From positions 4,030,001-4,094,000 of the forward strand of contig JAPFFF010000012.1 of the NCBI GenBank assembly GCA_039105265.1: a stretch of DNA of 64,000 nucleotides, read 5' to 3'. Positions 30,271-40,209 of the stretch are shown one piece after another. Positions within the stretch are counted from its first letter, which is position 1, and the number at the start of each line of letters is the position of its first letter. The stretch is from Tritrichomonas musculus (lineage: Eukaryota > Parabasalia > Tritrichomonadida > Tritrichomonadidae). The notes beneath the pieces were generated by a model. That model saw only the letters and a program-made list of their open reading frames with translations, made no database searches and was not told the DNA's origin. Made by a program: the position numbers and the translations under genes.

Positions 30271-33200
30271 TTAAGGACTTTGATTCTGATAAGGATCGAA
30301 GTCTGACTCTTGTGGATCAGAATTTGAATCATCGTCACTATCCATATTAGCATCTTCATCGTTTTCTGATTCGAATCCTTCTTCCGCTTGATCATTTACA
30401 TTTGTATCTGGCAAATTCAATGCTTGACTGAGTGAAAGAGCGATTCCAAATGTTTTTTCAAGATTTTCGCCATCTTCGTCATTTCCAACGATGTCGTTTG
30501 AAGCCTTTTCGTCCTCGTTTTCAGATTGAGTGAAAAACTGAACAACTTTTTGTTCGCCTGCATAACTACTGCTTGATTTCAATGGAGGCGAAGCTTTAGC
30601 AGCTTCGTTTACGCCCGGAAAAGGCATCACGTCGTTGTGCACAATTTTCGGACGCAACAAATTTGAATCAAACGAAGAATCAGACTCTGAGAAATTGCTC
30701 GATGAGTTCTCAATTGCCCAGGAAGGATCCTCGCTCATCTGGCTTGACGAATGACTGTCGAAATTCTTCATTTGATCGTTGGACGAGATCCTGTCAATTG
30801 GAGGTTGAGCAGGCTTGTGCTGCTCATAAAGATTTCTGATTAAAATTTGTGGCTGTGGCTGCCTCTGCTGCTGCACTTTTGGAGGGCTGTTTTGCGGATT
30901 CATTCTGTAGTTGCTGTTGCTCGTGCCTGGCGGCTGGTTTCTGTGCTGGTTTGGAGGCTGCGGCCGCCTGCTTGCGCTGCTTTTGATGACTCTGTTTGGG
31001 CTCACTTTTCGGACTTTCTTTGGATCAAGGAAAGACTTGAGTTGCTGCTTTTGCAGCTTTGGATTATTGGCGTTCATCACGTTCAGCTGGCGGTCTTGGT
31101 GCCGCTGGTTCTGGGCGTTTGGCGGGTAATTCACGCGGTTGTGTGCGATGGCCTGCATCCTTTCCTGCTGCAGGATTCTCTTTTGCTCAACTTTGGACGC
31201 AAGCTCCCTGAACAGGGCTGCAAAACGGCCGTTGCAGTGGCTGCCCTGTCCTTCGCTTGGCTTGTCGCTGCTGCCGTTTTCGCTGCTGCTGTTGGAGCTG
31301 TGGCGGTTGTGCCTGCGGTTTATCATGTGCGCGGCGTTGAGCTGGCGCTGGTTCTCGCGCTGCGCAAGCTTCTGCTTCAGCTCTTCGTAGCGGTTCTGAT
31401 CGACGGGGACGTTTCGTGCGGGCCGCCTCGGCGAGCTGAAGTCTTGGGCAGAAGGGACGTTCCTCCTCGGAGGCGACTGCTGCTGCTGATTGTTGCGCGA
31501 CTGGTCCTGGACGCGCGCATGGCTCTCCGGCCTCTGGTTGCGGTTCTGCGGCGGTTGCAGCTGGTATCGGTTCTGTGATGGAGGCGGCTGATTCTGCTTG
31601 TTTGGCGGTTGCTGTGGCGGTTGGACTTGCTTGCTTGGCTGCTGTGGAGGCGGATTTGGCCTGTTTTGCTGCTGAGGCGGCTGGACTTGCTTGCTTGGCT
31701 GTTGTTGAGGCTGGTTTGGCCTGTTTTGCTGCTTGCTTGGATCTGGCCTTGGTGGCTGGATTGGCTGCACCATTTTGCTTTGCTGCTGTAATTGTGGATT
31801 CTGTTGCTGAGGAGGCTGGACTCGCTGTTCTTGCTGCTGCTGATTTTGCTTAATTTGCTGCTGTTGAGTATTTTGCTGTGGCTGGCTTGGCCTGTTTTGT
31901 TGTTGTTGCTGGCTTGGCATGTTCTGTTGCTGAGGAGGCTGGACTCGCTGTTGTTGTTGGTTGGTTTGCTGTGGCTGAGCTTGCGGCTGGTTTTGCTTAT
32001 TTAGCTGAGGATTTTGTGGCTGCTGGCTTGGCGTATTCTGCGCTGGCTGTTGTTGAGGATTTTGCTGTGGCTGATTTGGTTTAATTTGTTGTTGTTGTTG
32101 GCTTGGCAGGTGCTGCTGTTGAGGAGGCTGGACTCGCTGTTCTTGCTGCTGGTTTTGTTTAATTTGATGTTGTTGATTTGCGTTATTCTGCTGTGATGGC
32201 TGGGCTTGCCTGCTTTGTTGTTGTTGTTGGTTTTGATTATCCTGTGGCTGTTGCTGAGGAGGCTGGACTCGCTGCTGTTGTTGGCTGGTTTGCTGTGGCT
32301 GAGCTTGAGCTTGGTTTTGCTTATTTAGCTGAGGATTTTGCGGCTGTTGTTGCTGCTGTGCTTGCTTGTTCTGCTGAGGATTTTGCTGCGGCTGACTTGG
32401 TTTTATTTGCTGCTGTGGCTTATTTTGTTGTTGATTTTGTTGAGGCTGGTTTTGTTTGTTCTGTTGCTGAGGATTTTGTTGAGGCTGGTTTTGTCTATTT
32501 GGCTGTTGCTGTGGAGGCTGGACTTGCTTGTTTTGTTGGAGATTTTGTTGCTGCTGACTTGGCCTATTCTGTGGCTGATTTGGCTGTGGCTGTCTGTCTT
32601 GTTGTTGTTGTGGAGGCTGGACTTGCTTGTTTTGCTGGGGATTTTGTTGTGGCTGGTTTGGTCTATTCTGCTGCTGATTTGGCTGGTTTTGTCTGCTTTG
32701 CTGCTGTGGTTGGCTCGGTTTATTTTGTTGTTGATTTTGAGGAGGATGGTTTTGTCTGTTTGGCTGTTGAGGAGCGGACAGTGCTTGCCTGCTCTGTGGC
32801 TGAGCTGGAGGATGAACTTGGGCATTTTGTGGTGGCTGAATATGTTTGTTCTGGAGCTGATTCATGCACTTGAGTGCACTATCTGGAGGTCTGGCTTGTC
32901 CATTTTTATCTGAATTATTGTTTTGCTGGTTCAGGATGATTATTCCATTATTTTGATTCTGATTTGGATTATTATGATTTTGATTTGAAGATAAAATGTT
33001 TGATCCGTGTAATACTGTGTGGTTCATTTCATATTCCATCATTGTTTTATCATAAAAATTGGAGATTCTCTTTTTTATGAAAGGAAATCCGAGTATTTGA
33101 TTGATTGATGGTCTATCGCGTGGATTTTTTTTAAGCATAACGTCGATGAGTTGAGCCAAATTATCAGAAAAAACTTTTGGTATTGGATTATATTTGGCTA

Positions 33201-33870
33201 CTTTGATTCTTTGCATTAACATCTGTACATTTTTCGCATCGAATGGATGATTTAGCGTAGCCATTTCGTAGAGAAGGCATCCTAAGCTCCATATATCGGT
33301 TTTTGAGTTGTATTTTTGATTATTGCATATTTCTGGTGATAAATAATAAGGGGTACCAATTTGTGATTGTGCTAATTGCATTGTTGATTGTAAAACTTTT
33401 GCTATTCCAAAATCTCCAAGCTTAACAAAGCCTTCAGTAGTTAGAAAAACATTTTGCGCTTTGATATCACGGTGTAAAACTTTTCTATCGTGTAAATATT
33501 TCAACGCAAGGCAAATTTGAATAAAAATGTTAATAATTAATTCTTCTGGGAAAAATTTCTTTTTGGTTCTTTGTCTATGTATTTTCTTATCCAAATCTCC
33601 GCCATCTGCATACTCCATAACTATATATAAATATCCTCGCTCTTCAAAAGATTCAAGAAATGAAACAATGTAAGGGCAGTTTAAAACAGAAAGAATGGTA
33701 GCTTCGCGTAATGCATCTTGTTTTTCTCGTCGGGATAATTTAACCATTTTAACTTGCTTCATTACATAAAGTTTTTGATCTTGTTTTCTGCGGACAAGAA
33801 TTGCTGATCCATATCCTCCTTGGCCTAAAGTTTTTATTTTTTCATATTGATTTGTTCTAGACTTTTTCAT
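30271..33870 (-). CDS. NEK-family protein kinase with long Pro/Gln tail
   Basis: 1,199 residues. Kinase domain at ~9-265: glycine loop GQGGYG (16-21), Lys38 in YVMKQV, HRDIKAQN with Asp135, DFG at Asp153, GTPYYLSPE in the activation segment. Order and spacing match NIMA-related kinases, which act at centrosomes, basal bodies and flagella. Residues ~300-790 are almost pure Gln/Pro/Asn with PPQQQNRQ-like units, then a basic Arg/Asn-rich part and an acidic Ser/Asp/Glu C-terminus. The tail is probably disordered. DNA of the tail between about 30,850 and 31,600 is strikingly richer in G+C than anything else in the window. Confidence 0.88.
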   Translation of the reverse strand: MKKSRTNQYEKIKTLGQGGYGSAILVRRKQDQKLYVMKQVKMVKLSRREKQDALREATILSVLNCPYIVSFLESFEERGYLYIVMEYADGGDLDKKIHRQRTKKKFFPEELIINIFIQICLALKYLHDRKVLHRDIKAQNVFLTTEGFVKLGDFGIAKVLQSTMQLAQSQIGTPYYLSPEICNNQKYNSKTDIWSLGCLLYEMATLNHPFDAKNVQMLMQRIKVAKYNPIPKVFSDNLAQLIDVMLKKNPRDRPSINQILGFPFIKKRISNFYDKTMMEYEMNHTVLHGSNILSSNQNHNNPNQNQNNGIIILNQQNNNSDKNGQARPPDSALKCMNQLQNKHIQPPQNAQVHPPAQPQSRQALSAPQQPNRQNHPPQNQQQNKPSQPQQQSRQNQPNQQQNRPNQPQQNPQQNKQVQPPQQQQDRQPQPNQPQNRPSQQQQNLQQNKQVQPPQQQPNRQNQPQQNPQQQNKQNQPQQNQQQNKPQQQIKPSQPQQNPQQNKQAQQQQQPQNPQLNKQNQAQAQPQQTSQQQQRVQPPQQQPQDNQNQQQQQSRQAQPSQQNNANQQHQIKQNQQQEQRVQPPQQQHLPSQQQQQIKPNQPQQNPQQQPAQNTPSQQPQNPQLNKQNQPQAQPQQTNQQQQRVQPPQQQNMPSQQQQQNRPSQPQQNTQQQQIKQNQQQQEQRVQPPQQQNPQLQQQSKMVQPIQPPRPDPSKQQNRPNQPQQQPSKQVQPPQQQNRPNPPPQQPSKQVQPPQQPPNKQNQPPPSQNRYQLQPPQNRNQRPESHARVQDQSRNNQQQQSPPRRNVPSAQDFSSPRRPARNVPVDQNRYEELKQKLAQRENQRQLNAAHMINRRHNRHSSNSSSENGSSDKPSEGQGSHCNGRFAALFRELASKVEQKRILQQERMQAIAHNRVNYPPNAQNQRHQDRQLNVMNANNPKLQKQQLKSFLDPKKVRKVSPNRVIKSSASRRPQPPNQHRNQPPGTSNSNYRMNPQNSPPKVQQQRQPQPQILIRNLYEQHKPAQPPIDRISSNDQMKNFDSHSSSQMSEDPSWAIENSSSNFSESDSSFDSNLLRPKIVHNDVMPFPGVNEAAKASPPLKSSSSYAGEQKVVQFFTQSENEDEKASNDIVGNDEDGENLEKTFGIALSLSQALNLPDTNVNDQAEEGFESENDEDANMDSDDDSNSDPQESDFDPYQNQSP
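31560..32900 (-). repeat. Pro/Gln-coding low-complexity tract
   Basis: Short tandem units (CAG/CAA/CCN/AAY) within the NEK tail. They create long open frames on the opposite strand that have no independent support. Confidence 0.8.
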
Positions 33871-34374
33871 TAATTTTAATAAAGATCGTTGATTTTATAT
33901 AAACATATATCATTTCAATTCATTTTCAAATTTGTTTTGAATTTTTCAGAAAAAGTTTGTGAAATGAACGAAAATTTTGAAGGTATGTGCCGATTATATC
34001 AACTTTTTATATATAAATATTCAAAAAGTTTTCCATTCATTTTTTTGTACGTTTTTATTATTAAAAAAAGTTTTTATATATCGATTACAGAGCAATCATT
34101 TTATTAATAAATAAAGAAATTAAGTTTCATATATGTGATATTCAAGTATTTCAAAAATAAAAATATTTATTTATTCAATTTTCATTTATAATTAATAACA
34201 ATATTCTAATCAATTAACATAAAATTGATTTTTTTCTTCCTTTTCTTTATCAAGTGATTGCAAGCATATAACAATAATAAATTTAACTCAAAATTAAAAC
34301 AGCATCTTTCCAATTGTATTCTCACAATTATTCTTCAGAAAAAGTGGAAATTGACGGTTTCTTACAAATAATGT
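33871..34374. other. Intergenic
   Basis: AT-rich upstream region of the NEK gene and 3' flank of the BspA-like gene. No gene is recognised. Confidence 0.5.
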
Positions 34375-37029
34375 CTATATAAAAGTTGCACCAGGCTGTG
34401 TGTAAAAAGAGATAGCAGGTGATACAAAAGAAAACTCCTCCATAAAAATTTTCTTTGCGTTTGGGAAGGCGACGATGAGAATCATATCGTCATTCATGAT
34501 GCCCATGATGAATGTTTCTTCTGCCAGGAATTCAAAAGTTCTCAATTTGTTGCAGCTGTTAAAAGCGAATAAGTCAATTTTTGCATATTTGGAAGGGATC
34601 ATTACACTTTTGAACATGCCGTCTCTGAACGCGTACTCGTCGATGAAAATATTTTCAGAGCCGCTTTCAAATTCAATTGAATTCAAAAAGTTGCATCCGT
34701 CAAATGCATTTGATTCAATTTTTGTGACACTTTTTGGTATCTTTATCTCCCTAATCTTGCATTCATAAAAGCAGTAAGAACTGATCGTTTCAAAGCCTGT
34801 TGGAATTGTCACTTTTTCAACATCATGAGAAGCAAACACAAAAGTGTCAAAAAAATCTCTATCGTCTTTGGACTTGCCAACAACCATTCTCTTGTCATCG
34901 CCAAGATAACTGAAGCACTTGTTGTCTGGGCTAATATCGATGTGAGCCAGGTCTGACGTGCATGATCGCCAGCCGTTTTTAAGCCCATTCAATTTTGAAG
35001 GAATTGAGAGGTTTTCGATCGATGACGAGCTGAATAAAAAGATGGGAAAAACCGTCAATTCTGAATTTTCTGGGATTTTGACGGTTTTAAGTTTTAGACA
35101 ATCCATAAAAGCTTCCTGTCCAATGAATCTCACACTTGAAGGAATTGTGATGTCGGTTATCGAAGACCCACTGAACGAACTGTTGTCAATTGAGACCAAT
35201 TGCGAATCTTCTGAAAAGTTGATCGTCTTTAATTTTTTGCAGTCATTGAAAGCGTAAGATTTTATGAATCTTATTGATGATGGAATGCTCACTTCCTCAT
35301 TGTCATCTAATGCAAATAAAATTGAATCAAAAGTGTCACTTTTTGAATCAGATTTTGCAAGAATGATTTTTCTCTCTAAATCAAGAAAACAAAAATGCTT
35401 ATTCATTGGTGAAATCGAAATGCTTGTTAATTTCAAGCCAAAAAAGCATCTGTCTTCCAGTTTTTCTAATTTTGAAGGCAAATAAATGCTCTTAATCAAG
35501 GTGCATTGAAATGCACTTGAATCAATTGAAAGCAATTCTGAGTCCTCTGAAATTTCAATAGCTTTCAAATGCTTACAATTTAAAAAGCATGAAGCTTTTA
35601 GATGTTTTACAGCTGATGGAATTTTAATAGTTTCCAACCCACAAAATGCAAAAGAATGCTCCTCAATTGTTTGCAAATTTGAATTCTCTGAAAATTCAAT
35701 TGATTTCAAATTATAGCATCGATGAAAAGCAAAAGGACAAATGCGTCTTATTGATGCTGGAATGAAAGCATGTGTAATGTCACGAAGTGCATAGGCAATG
35801 CTGTCATAGACTTGGCTATTTGGGTCCGACTTTTCAACGACAATTTTTTTTTCCTCATCGAGAAATTTGAGAGATTTATTTTCAGATGAAATAACGATTT
35901 CTTTCAAAGTGTCGACATAGCTGAAAACTTCTTTTAATGATTCAAGTTTTGGTGGAATTGAAAAATTTTGAATCGAAGTAAAGTCAAATGCACTCTTACA
36001 AATTGAATGGAGTTCTGAATTTTGTGAGAAATTAACGTTTTTTAAAAGAGCACAATTTGCGAAAGCTTCCTTACCAATTCTTCTGACTTTCGACGGAATT
36101 GTGATGCTCACAATTTGAGACCAACAGAATGCAAAGTCATTAATTGAAATTAATTCTGAGTCCTTAGAAAAATTAATTACATTCAAATTTTGACATTGAA
36201 AAAGTGAATACATGCTGATATACTTGATAGACGGCGGAACTGAGACACGTTCCACATCACGATTGGCGAAGACAAGAATATCGAATTCTTCCTGACTAGG
36301 ATTCGATTTTCCAACGATCATTTTTCCCTCAAAATTTTGAAAATTTTTATTTTCAGGCGAAACAGTTATTTTGAATGAGTGCAGAATCTCACCAAACCAG
36401 CCATCTTTCACACACTTAAGCTTTGGCGGAATGTGAAACTCTTTTATGCTTGAAAAGTCGAATGCTCGAGTTCCTATCGTCTCAAGCTCTGAATTTTCTT
36501 CATATTCAAAAACTCGAAGCAGAGAAAATGAAAAAGCATAGGGACTGATGTGCTTGATTGATCTTGGAAGCAGACATTGGATGATGTCACGACATGCAAA
36601 TACAAGAATGTCATAAGTATCGCTGTTTATGTCTGATTTACCGATGATTATTTTATCTGTGTGTGTTTTATATCGTTTGTTGTGTGGAGATACGAAAACT
36701 TGTGTTAATAGAGTTGTATTGCATGACCATCCGTCTTCAAGCTCATCTAAACTTGCTGGTATTGTAATTTTTTCAAGAGTAGAATTTGAAAATGCTTTTT
36801 CACCAATTTTTCGTATTACTGAATCTTCTGGAAAATCAATTGAAAAAATAAAATAATTATTCTTAAAAGATTCCGCTTTGATTTCAGTTATTAGATATTC
36901 TTTTGATTGATAATTAATGGAACGAGGTAAAAAAATATTCTCTCTAGCATTAGGAGAATTTGTAACTGCAGCAGTATGTTTTTCAAAATCTAATTCAAAA
37001 GATATTCCATTTTCTTGTATAGTTGTCAT
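34375..37029 (-). CDS. BspA-like leucine-rich repeat protein (LRR_5), composite repeats
   Basis: 884 residues from ATG 37027-37029. It is built from LRR_5 units of the type I-x-I-P-S-x-V-x-x-I-x-x-x-A-F-x-x-C-x-x-L. Unusually, a ~40-residue insert with core (I/V)(I/V)(G/A/E)KSD...(Y/F)DxxxxAxxD recurs five times, giving a higher-order repeat of ~140-150 residues. BspA-like proteins are a huge trichomonad family thought to mediate adhesion. There is no signal peptide or C-terminal membrane segment here, so surface exposure is not supported by the sequence. Confidence 0.85.
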   Translation of the reverse strand: MTTIQENGISFELDFEKHTAAVTNSPNARENIFLPRSINYQSKEYLITEIKAESFKNNYFIFSIDFPEDSVIRKIGEKAFSNSTLEKITIPASLDELEDGWSCNTTLLTQVFVSPHNKRYKTHTDKIIIGKSDINSDTYDILVFACRDIIQCLLPRSIKHISPYAFSFSLLRVFEYEENSELETIGTRAFDFSSIKEFHIPPKLKCVKDGWFGEILHSFKITVSPENKNFQNFEGKMIVGKSNPSQEEFDILVFANRDVERVSVPPSIKYISMYSLFQCQNLNVINFSKDSELISINDFAFCWSQIVSITIPSKVRRIGKEAFANCALLKNVNFSQNSELHSICKSAFDFTSIQNFSIPPKLESLKEVFSYVDTLKEIVISSENKSLKFLDEEKKIVVEKSDPNSQVYDSIAYALRDITHAFIPASIRRICPFAFHRCYNLKSIEFSENSNLQTIEEHSFAFCGLETIKIPSAVKHLKASCFLNCKHLKAIEISEDSELLSIDSSAFQCTLIKSIYLPSKLEKLEDRCFFGLKLTSISISPMNKHFCFLDLERKIILAKSDSKSDTFDSILFALDDNEEVSIPSSIRFIKSYAFNDCKKLKTINFSEDSQLVSIDNSSFSGSSITDITIPSSVRFIGQEAFMDCLKLKTVKIPENSELTVFPIFLFSSSSIENLSIPSKLNGLKNGWRSCTSDLAHIDISPDNKCFSYLGDDKRMVVGKSKDDRDFFDTFVFASHDVEKVTIPTGFETISSYCFYECKIREIKIPKSVTKIESNAFDGCNFLNSIEFESGSENIFIDEYAFRDGMFKSVMIPSKYAKIDLFAFNSCNKLRTFEFLAEETFIMGIMNDDMILIVAFPNAKKIFMEEFSFVSPAISFYTQPGATFI

Positions 37030-37343
37030 ACAAAATTTTGAGTGATTTTTTCAATGGAAACTTTTGATAATATAACTTTTTAAAAGAAATATGGTTATAT
37101 TTAAAATGAAATGAAAAATTGAGCATTTTGGACTATATTCAGACACTAAATAACATTCCATTATAATAAATTATATGAAACAAATAAAAATGCGTAATAA
37201 TTGTGTATCATACTAGAAATTATAAAATTAGATAGAAATCTTTTCCATTGTAATTTGAATAATAAAATTAATTTCATTAAAAACTGATAATAAAATTGAT
37301 TTTTTACATTAAAAATTTATAAAAAATGTATATAAAATCATTT
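37030..37343. other. Intergenic between two BspA-like genes
   Basis: AT-rich spacer upstream of the 884-residue gene. Nothing else is seen. Confidence 0.5.
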
Positions 37344-39290
37344 TTATTCAGGTTTTTTGACTAGCACCTTAGCTTCAATGCCAAGAATCGGCTTGCTTAC
37401 CTTCACGAACATTGGTGAAGGCGAAATAATCTCTGTTAGAGGGCATCCCTTGAAGGCGTTGAGGCCGAATGCGACAGTTGAAGCAAGAAATGAAATTTTC
37501 AAAAGTGAAGCGCATCCCATGAACGACATCGCGCCGATTGACGAGACAGAAGCGGGGAAGACAATCTCCTTCAGCGCCACACAGTCCGTGAAGGCGTGGT
37601 TTCCGATTGATGTCACTTTTGGAGGTATAACGAAATCTTCCAAAACGGAGCAACCTCTGAAAGCTTCGGCTTCAATTTTTGTCACTGATTGAGGAAGTGT
37701 CAATTTGGCCAAAGAAGTGCATTCAAAGAACGCGCCGTTTTCGATGACCTTGACGCCATCAGGCAGTATCACTTCCTTCAATGCTGAGCAGCATCTAAAA
37801 GTGGAAGATTTTACATCTGTCAAAGAAGGAGGAAAGACGACTTTTTCAAGTGCTTTGCAATCTTTGAAGCTTTCTTTACCAAGTACGTTAACGGTCTCTG
37901 GAATTTGAATACTTGCTAATGATGAGCATTCACGAAATGCATCATCACCAATGGATGTCAATTTGGCATCTATTTTGATCTCTTTCAAATTGGTGCAGCC
38001 ATCAAAAGCAAATGGCTCAATCTTGGCAACGCAATTTGGTATCGTAACAGTTGTTAATGACTTGCACTGCGAAAAAGTGGAGTGCTCGATTGTATTGAGG
38101 TTTGGTATTGTTATCTCTTTAAGTAATTCACAGCCAGTAAAGCAATCACTACCAATTTTTGTGATAGATGATGGAAGATTAATTTTTTCCAATTTAGAGC
38201 AGGACGCAAAAGCTTGATCATGGATGGTTGTTACTGATGAAGGAACATCAAATTCGGTCAATGATTCGCAGCCGCCAAATGCATCAAATCCGATGGTCGT
38301 AATAGTTGATGGCATCGTTATTTTGGTCAGAGATGTGCATCCAGAAAATGTAGAGTTTTCAATTTCTTTAACTTCTTCTGGAATTGTCATTTCTGTGATG
38401 GATGAGCAATCTTCAAAAGCAGATGAAGCGATTTCTGTAATGGATGAAGGAAGAGTTACATTCTTCAAAGATTTACAACCTGAAAAAGTATTTTGCCCGA
38501 GGGAAGTAAGGCTAGATGGAATTTCAACTTGTTCTAAAGATTCACAATTTTCAAATACACTGAATCCCATATTAGTAACTGAGGATGGAATTGTAATGGC
38601 TGGTAATTTCTTGCAGTTTGAAAATGCCTGATCTTCAATAGTGGTAACTGTGGATGGGATTTTAATATCTTCTAGTGAAGAGCAGAATTGAAATGTTGAA
38701 TTCGCTATTGTTGTCAAGTTTGGTGGAAGTGTAACTTTTTTTATCGAATCGCAGTGGTTAAATGCTAAAGGTTTGATTGATGAAACAGATGGATCAAATA
38801 TTACTTCGTTTATTAAATTATCGCCTGCCAAATCAGTTCCCATTTCTTGAACTCCTTGGATAAAAATAATGATTTTGATTTTTGTAATTAACTTTTCTTT
38901 GATATGAGAAATAATTTTATATGTGGGTTGAAAAACTTTCGAGTTAAAATCGATTTCTATTGAAATATCTTCAAATAAATTTAGAATTTGAGGAAATCCT
39001 GAAAAATCTAAGGTATTGTCACAATATAACAAATTAGTTTGTTTTGACTTAATGTAAATGTTTTTAACTTCTGAATTTTGATCATAAGCGCCTTTTAAGT
39101 ATTCTTGAGCTTCTTTCGAAAGGGTATCGAAATCTTTAATTTGGTCTAGTCCTTTGATTTCATTTTCATTTGTATTTGTATTGTCAGCATTGGCATTAGT
39201 TTTTTCGTTGCTTGGTTCATTAGTGTTTGTGGTAGTGGTACTAGAGTCAGTGGTAGCAGTAGTGGAATTAGTATTGTTTTCTTCAGACAT
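37344..39290 (-). CDS. BspA-like leucine-rich repeat protein (LRR_5)
   Basis: 648 residues. The first ~45 are Thr/Asn/Ser-rich low complexity, then a ~100-residue unique domain, then about 20 consecutive 23-residue LRR_5 units running to ~residue 630. The repeats are very regular, with a Cys in most units (x-C-x-S-L). No signal peptide or membrane anchor is apparent. It is a same-strand neighbour of the 884-residue BspA-like gene but without the long composite insert, so the two are not a simple recent duplication. Adhesive or scaffold role is inferred from the family. Confidence 0.88.
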   Translation of the reverse strand: MSEENNTNSTTATTDSSTTTTNTNEPSNEKTNANADNTNTNENEIKGLDQIKDFDTLSKEAQEYLKGAYDQNSEVKNIYIKSKQTNLLYCDNTLDFSGFPQILNLFEDISIEIDFNSKVFQPTYKIISHIKEKLITKIKIIIFIQGVQEMGTDLAGDNLINEVIFDPSVSSIKPLAFNHCDSIKKVTLPPNLTTIANSTFQFCSSLEDIKIPSTVTTIEDQAFSNCKKLPAITIPSSVTNMGFSVFENCESLEQVEIPSSLTSLGQNTFSGCKSLKNVTLPSSITEIASSAFEDCSSITEMTIPEEVKEIENSTFSGCTSLTKITMPSTITTIGFDAFGGCESLTEFDVPSSVTTIHDQAFASCSKLEKINLPSSITKIGSDCFTGCELLKEITIPNLNTIEHSTFSQCKSLTTVTIPNCVAKIEPFAFDGCTNLKEIKIDAKLTSIGDDAFRECSSLASIQIPETVNVLGKESFKDCKALEKVVFPPSLTDVKSSTFRCCSALKEVILPDGVKVIENGAFFECTSLAKLTLPQSVTKIEAEAFRGCSVLEDFVIPPKVTSIGNHAFTDCVALKEIVFPASVSSIGAMSFMGCASLLKISFLASTVAFGLNAFKGCPLTEIISPSPMFVKVSKPILGIEAKVLVKKPE

Positions 39291-40209
39291 TTGAGCAATA
39301 TAAAAAATATAAAAAATAATTTATGAAAAAGTTTAACTTTTTATATAATTTTTAATTTTAGCGTTGGTCCAATATAAAGTCCAATAATTGGTATGTTCAT
39401 GTATATTAATTCATATCTATAATTATTTATATTTTGATTGGGAGATATCATGAATTTCATTGTGTTCTATCAATTATTTCTGAAGATAACAAAATTATTC
39501 ATTTTTGTTTGCTGGAATCGTTGCAGGCTTGATGCAATATATTTCTAGTATCCAATTTGTTTTAAAAGTGGTTTAATGCTATAAAAAAGGAGAGAAATGT
39601 ATTGATGCAATCATAAAAGTTAAAAAAAAAATATATAACTGATTATTTCAATCATAATATGATATGAAATGAAAAAAAGAAATAATAGTATTCATTTATG
39701 TTGATATCTGGTGTAATTAAACATAAAATTTATGGTTTATTTTTAACATTTATTATTAATCATTTTTGAATTTAAATAAAGAAAATAAAAATGAATATTT
39801 ATATAATACATTGATGAATTTGATTAATTACTCCGAAATTATATGATTTGGATGAATATATATCAAGATTATTTGAAAAAAAGATGATTTTTATCGTTGG
39901 TGCTCTTTTTTCAAATAATTCAAGTTAAGGTCAATTTTTTGTCTATTTGTAAAAAAAATTGAGCTGATTTGGTCTTTGCTCTCACAAAAAATGTAAGCTT
40001 GATAAAACCATTTGAATAAACAATCGAATAGTAATTTTTAATAAATATTATTGTAATCAAGCAAATAAAAAAGCTAGATATTAAAAATTTTATGTTAAAA
40101 ATGTTTTTATGATATTATTGTACAATAATTTCTTCTATTTATTATGTATTAACTCATATAAATTGATAAATAATTGCACAAAGTATTCAATTGAATTTAT
40201 TATTTTCAT
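39291..40209. other. Long intergenic region between divergent genes
   Basis: About 0.9 kb of AT-rich DNA. No gene, RNA or repeat is recognised. Confidence 0.55.

Noticed and set aside
30847-31578. 243-codon plus-strand open frame and several shorter ones across 30.9-32.9 kb
   Set aside because: They run antisense to the Pro/Gln tail of the NEK kinase, have Leu/Trp/Ala-rich text expected from reading CAG/CCN repeats backwards, and show no domain.
33963-34107. ATGAACGAAAATTTTGAAG followed by GTATGT, like a first exon and 5' splice site
   Set aside because: No ACTAAC-type branch and ACACAG-type acceptor follow, and no downstream exon is seen, so the match is probably chance.
37357-38631. Long plus-strand frames opposite the BspA-like gene
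   Set aside because: Regular 69-bp LRR_5 repeats keep the antisense frame open; the text merely mirrors the repeat.
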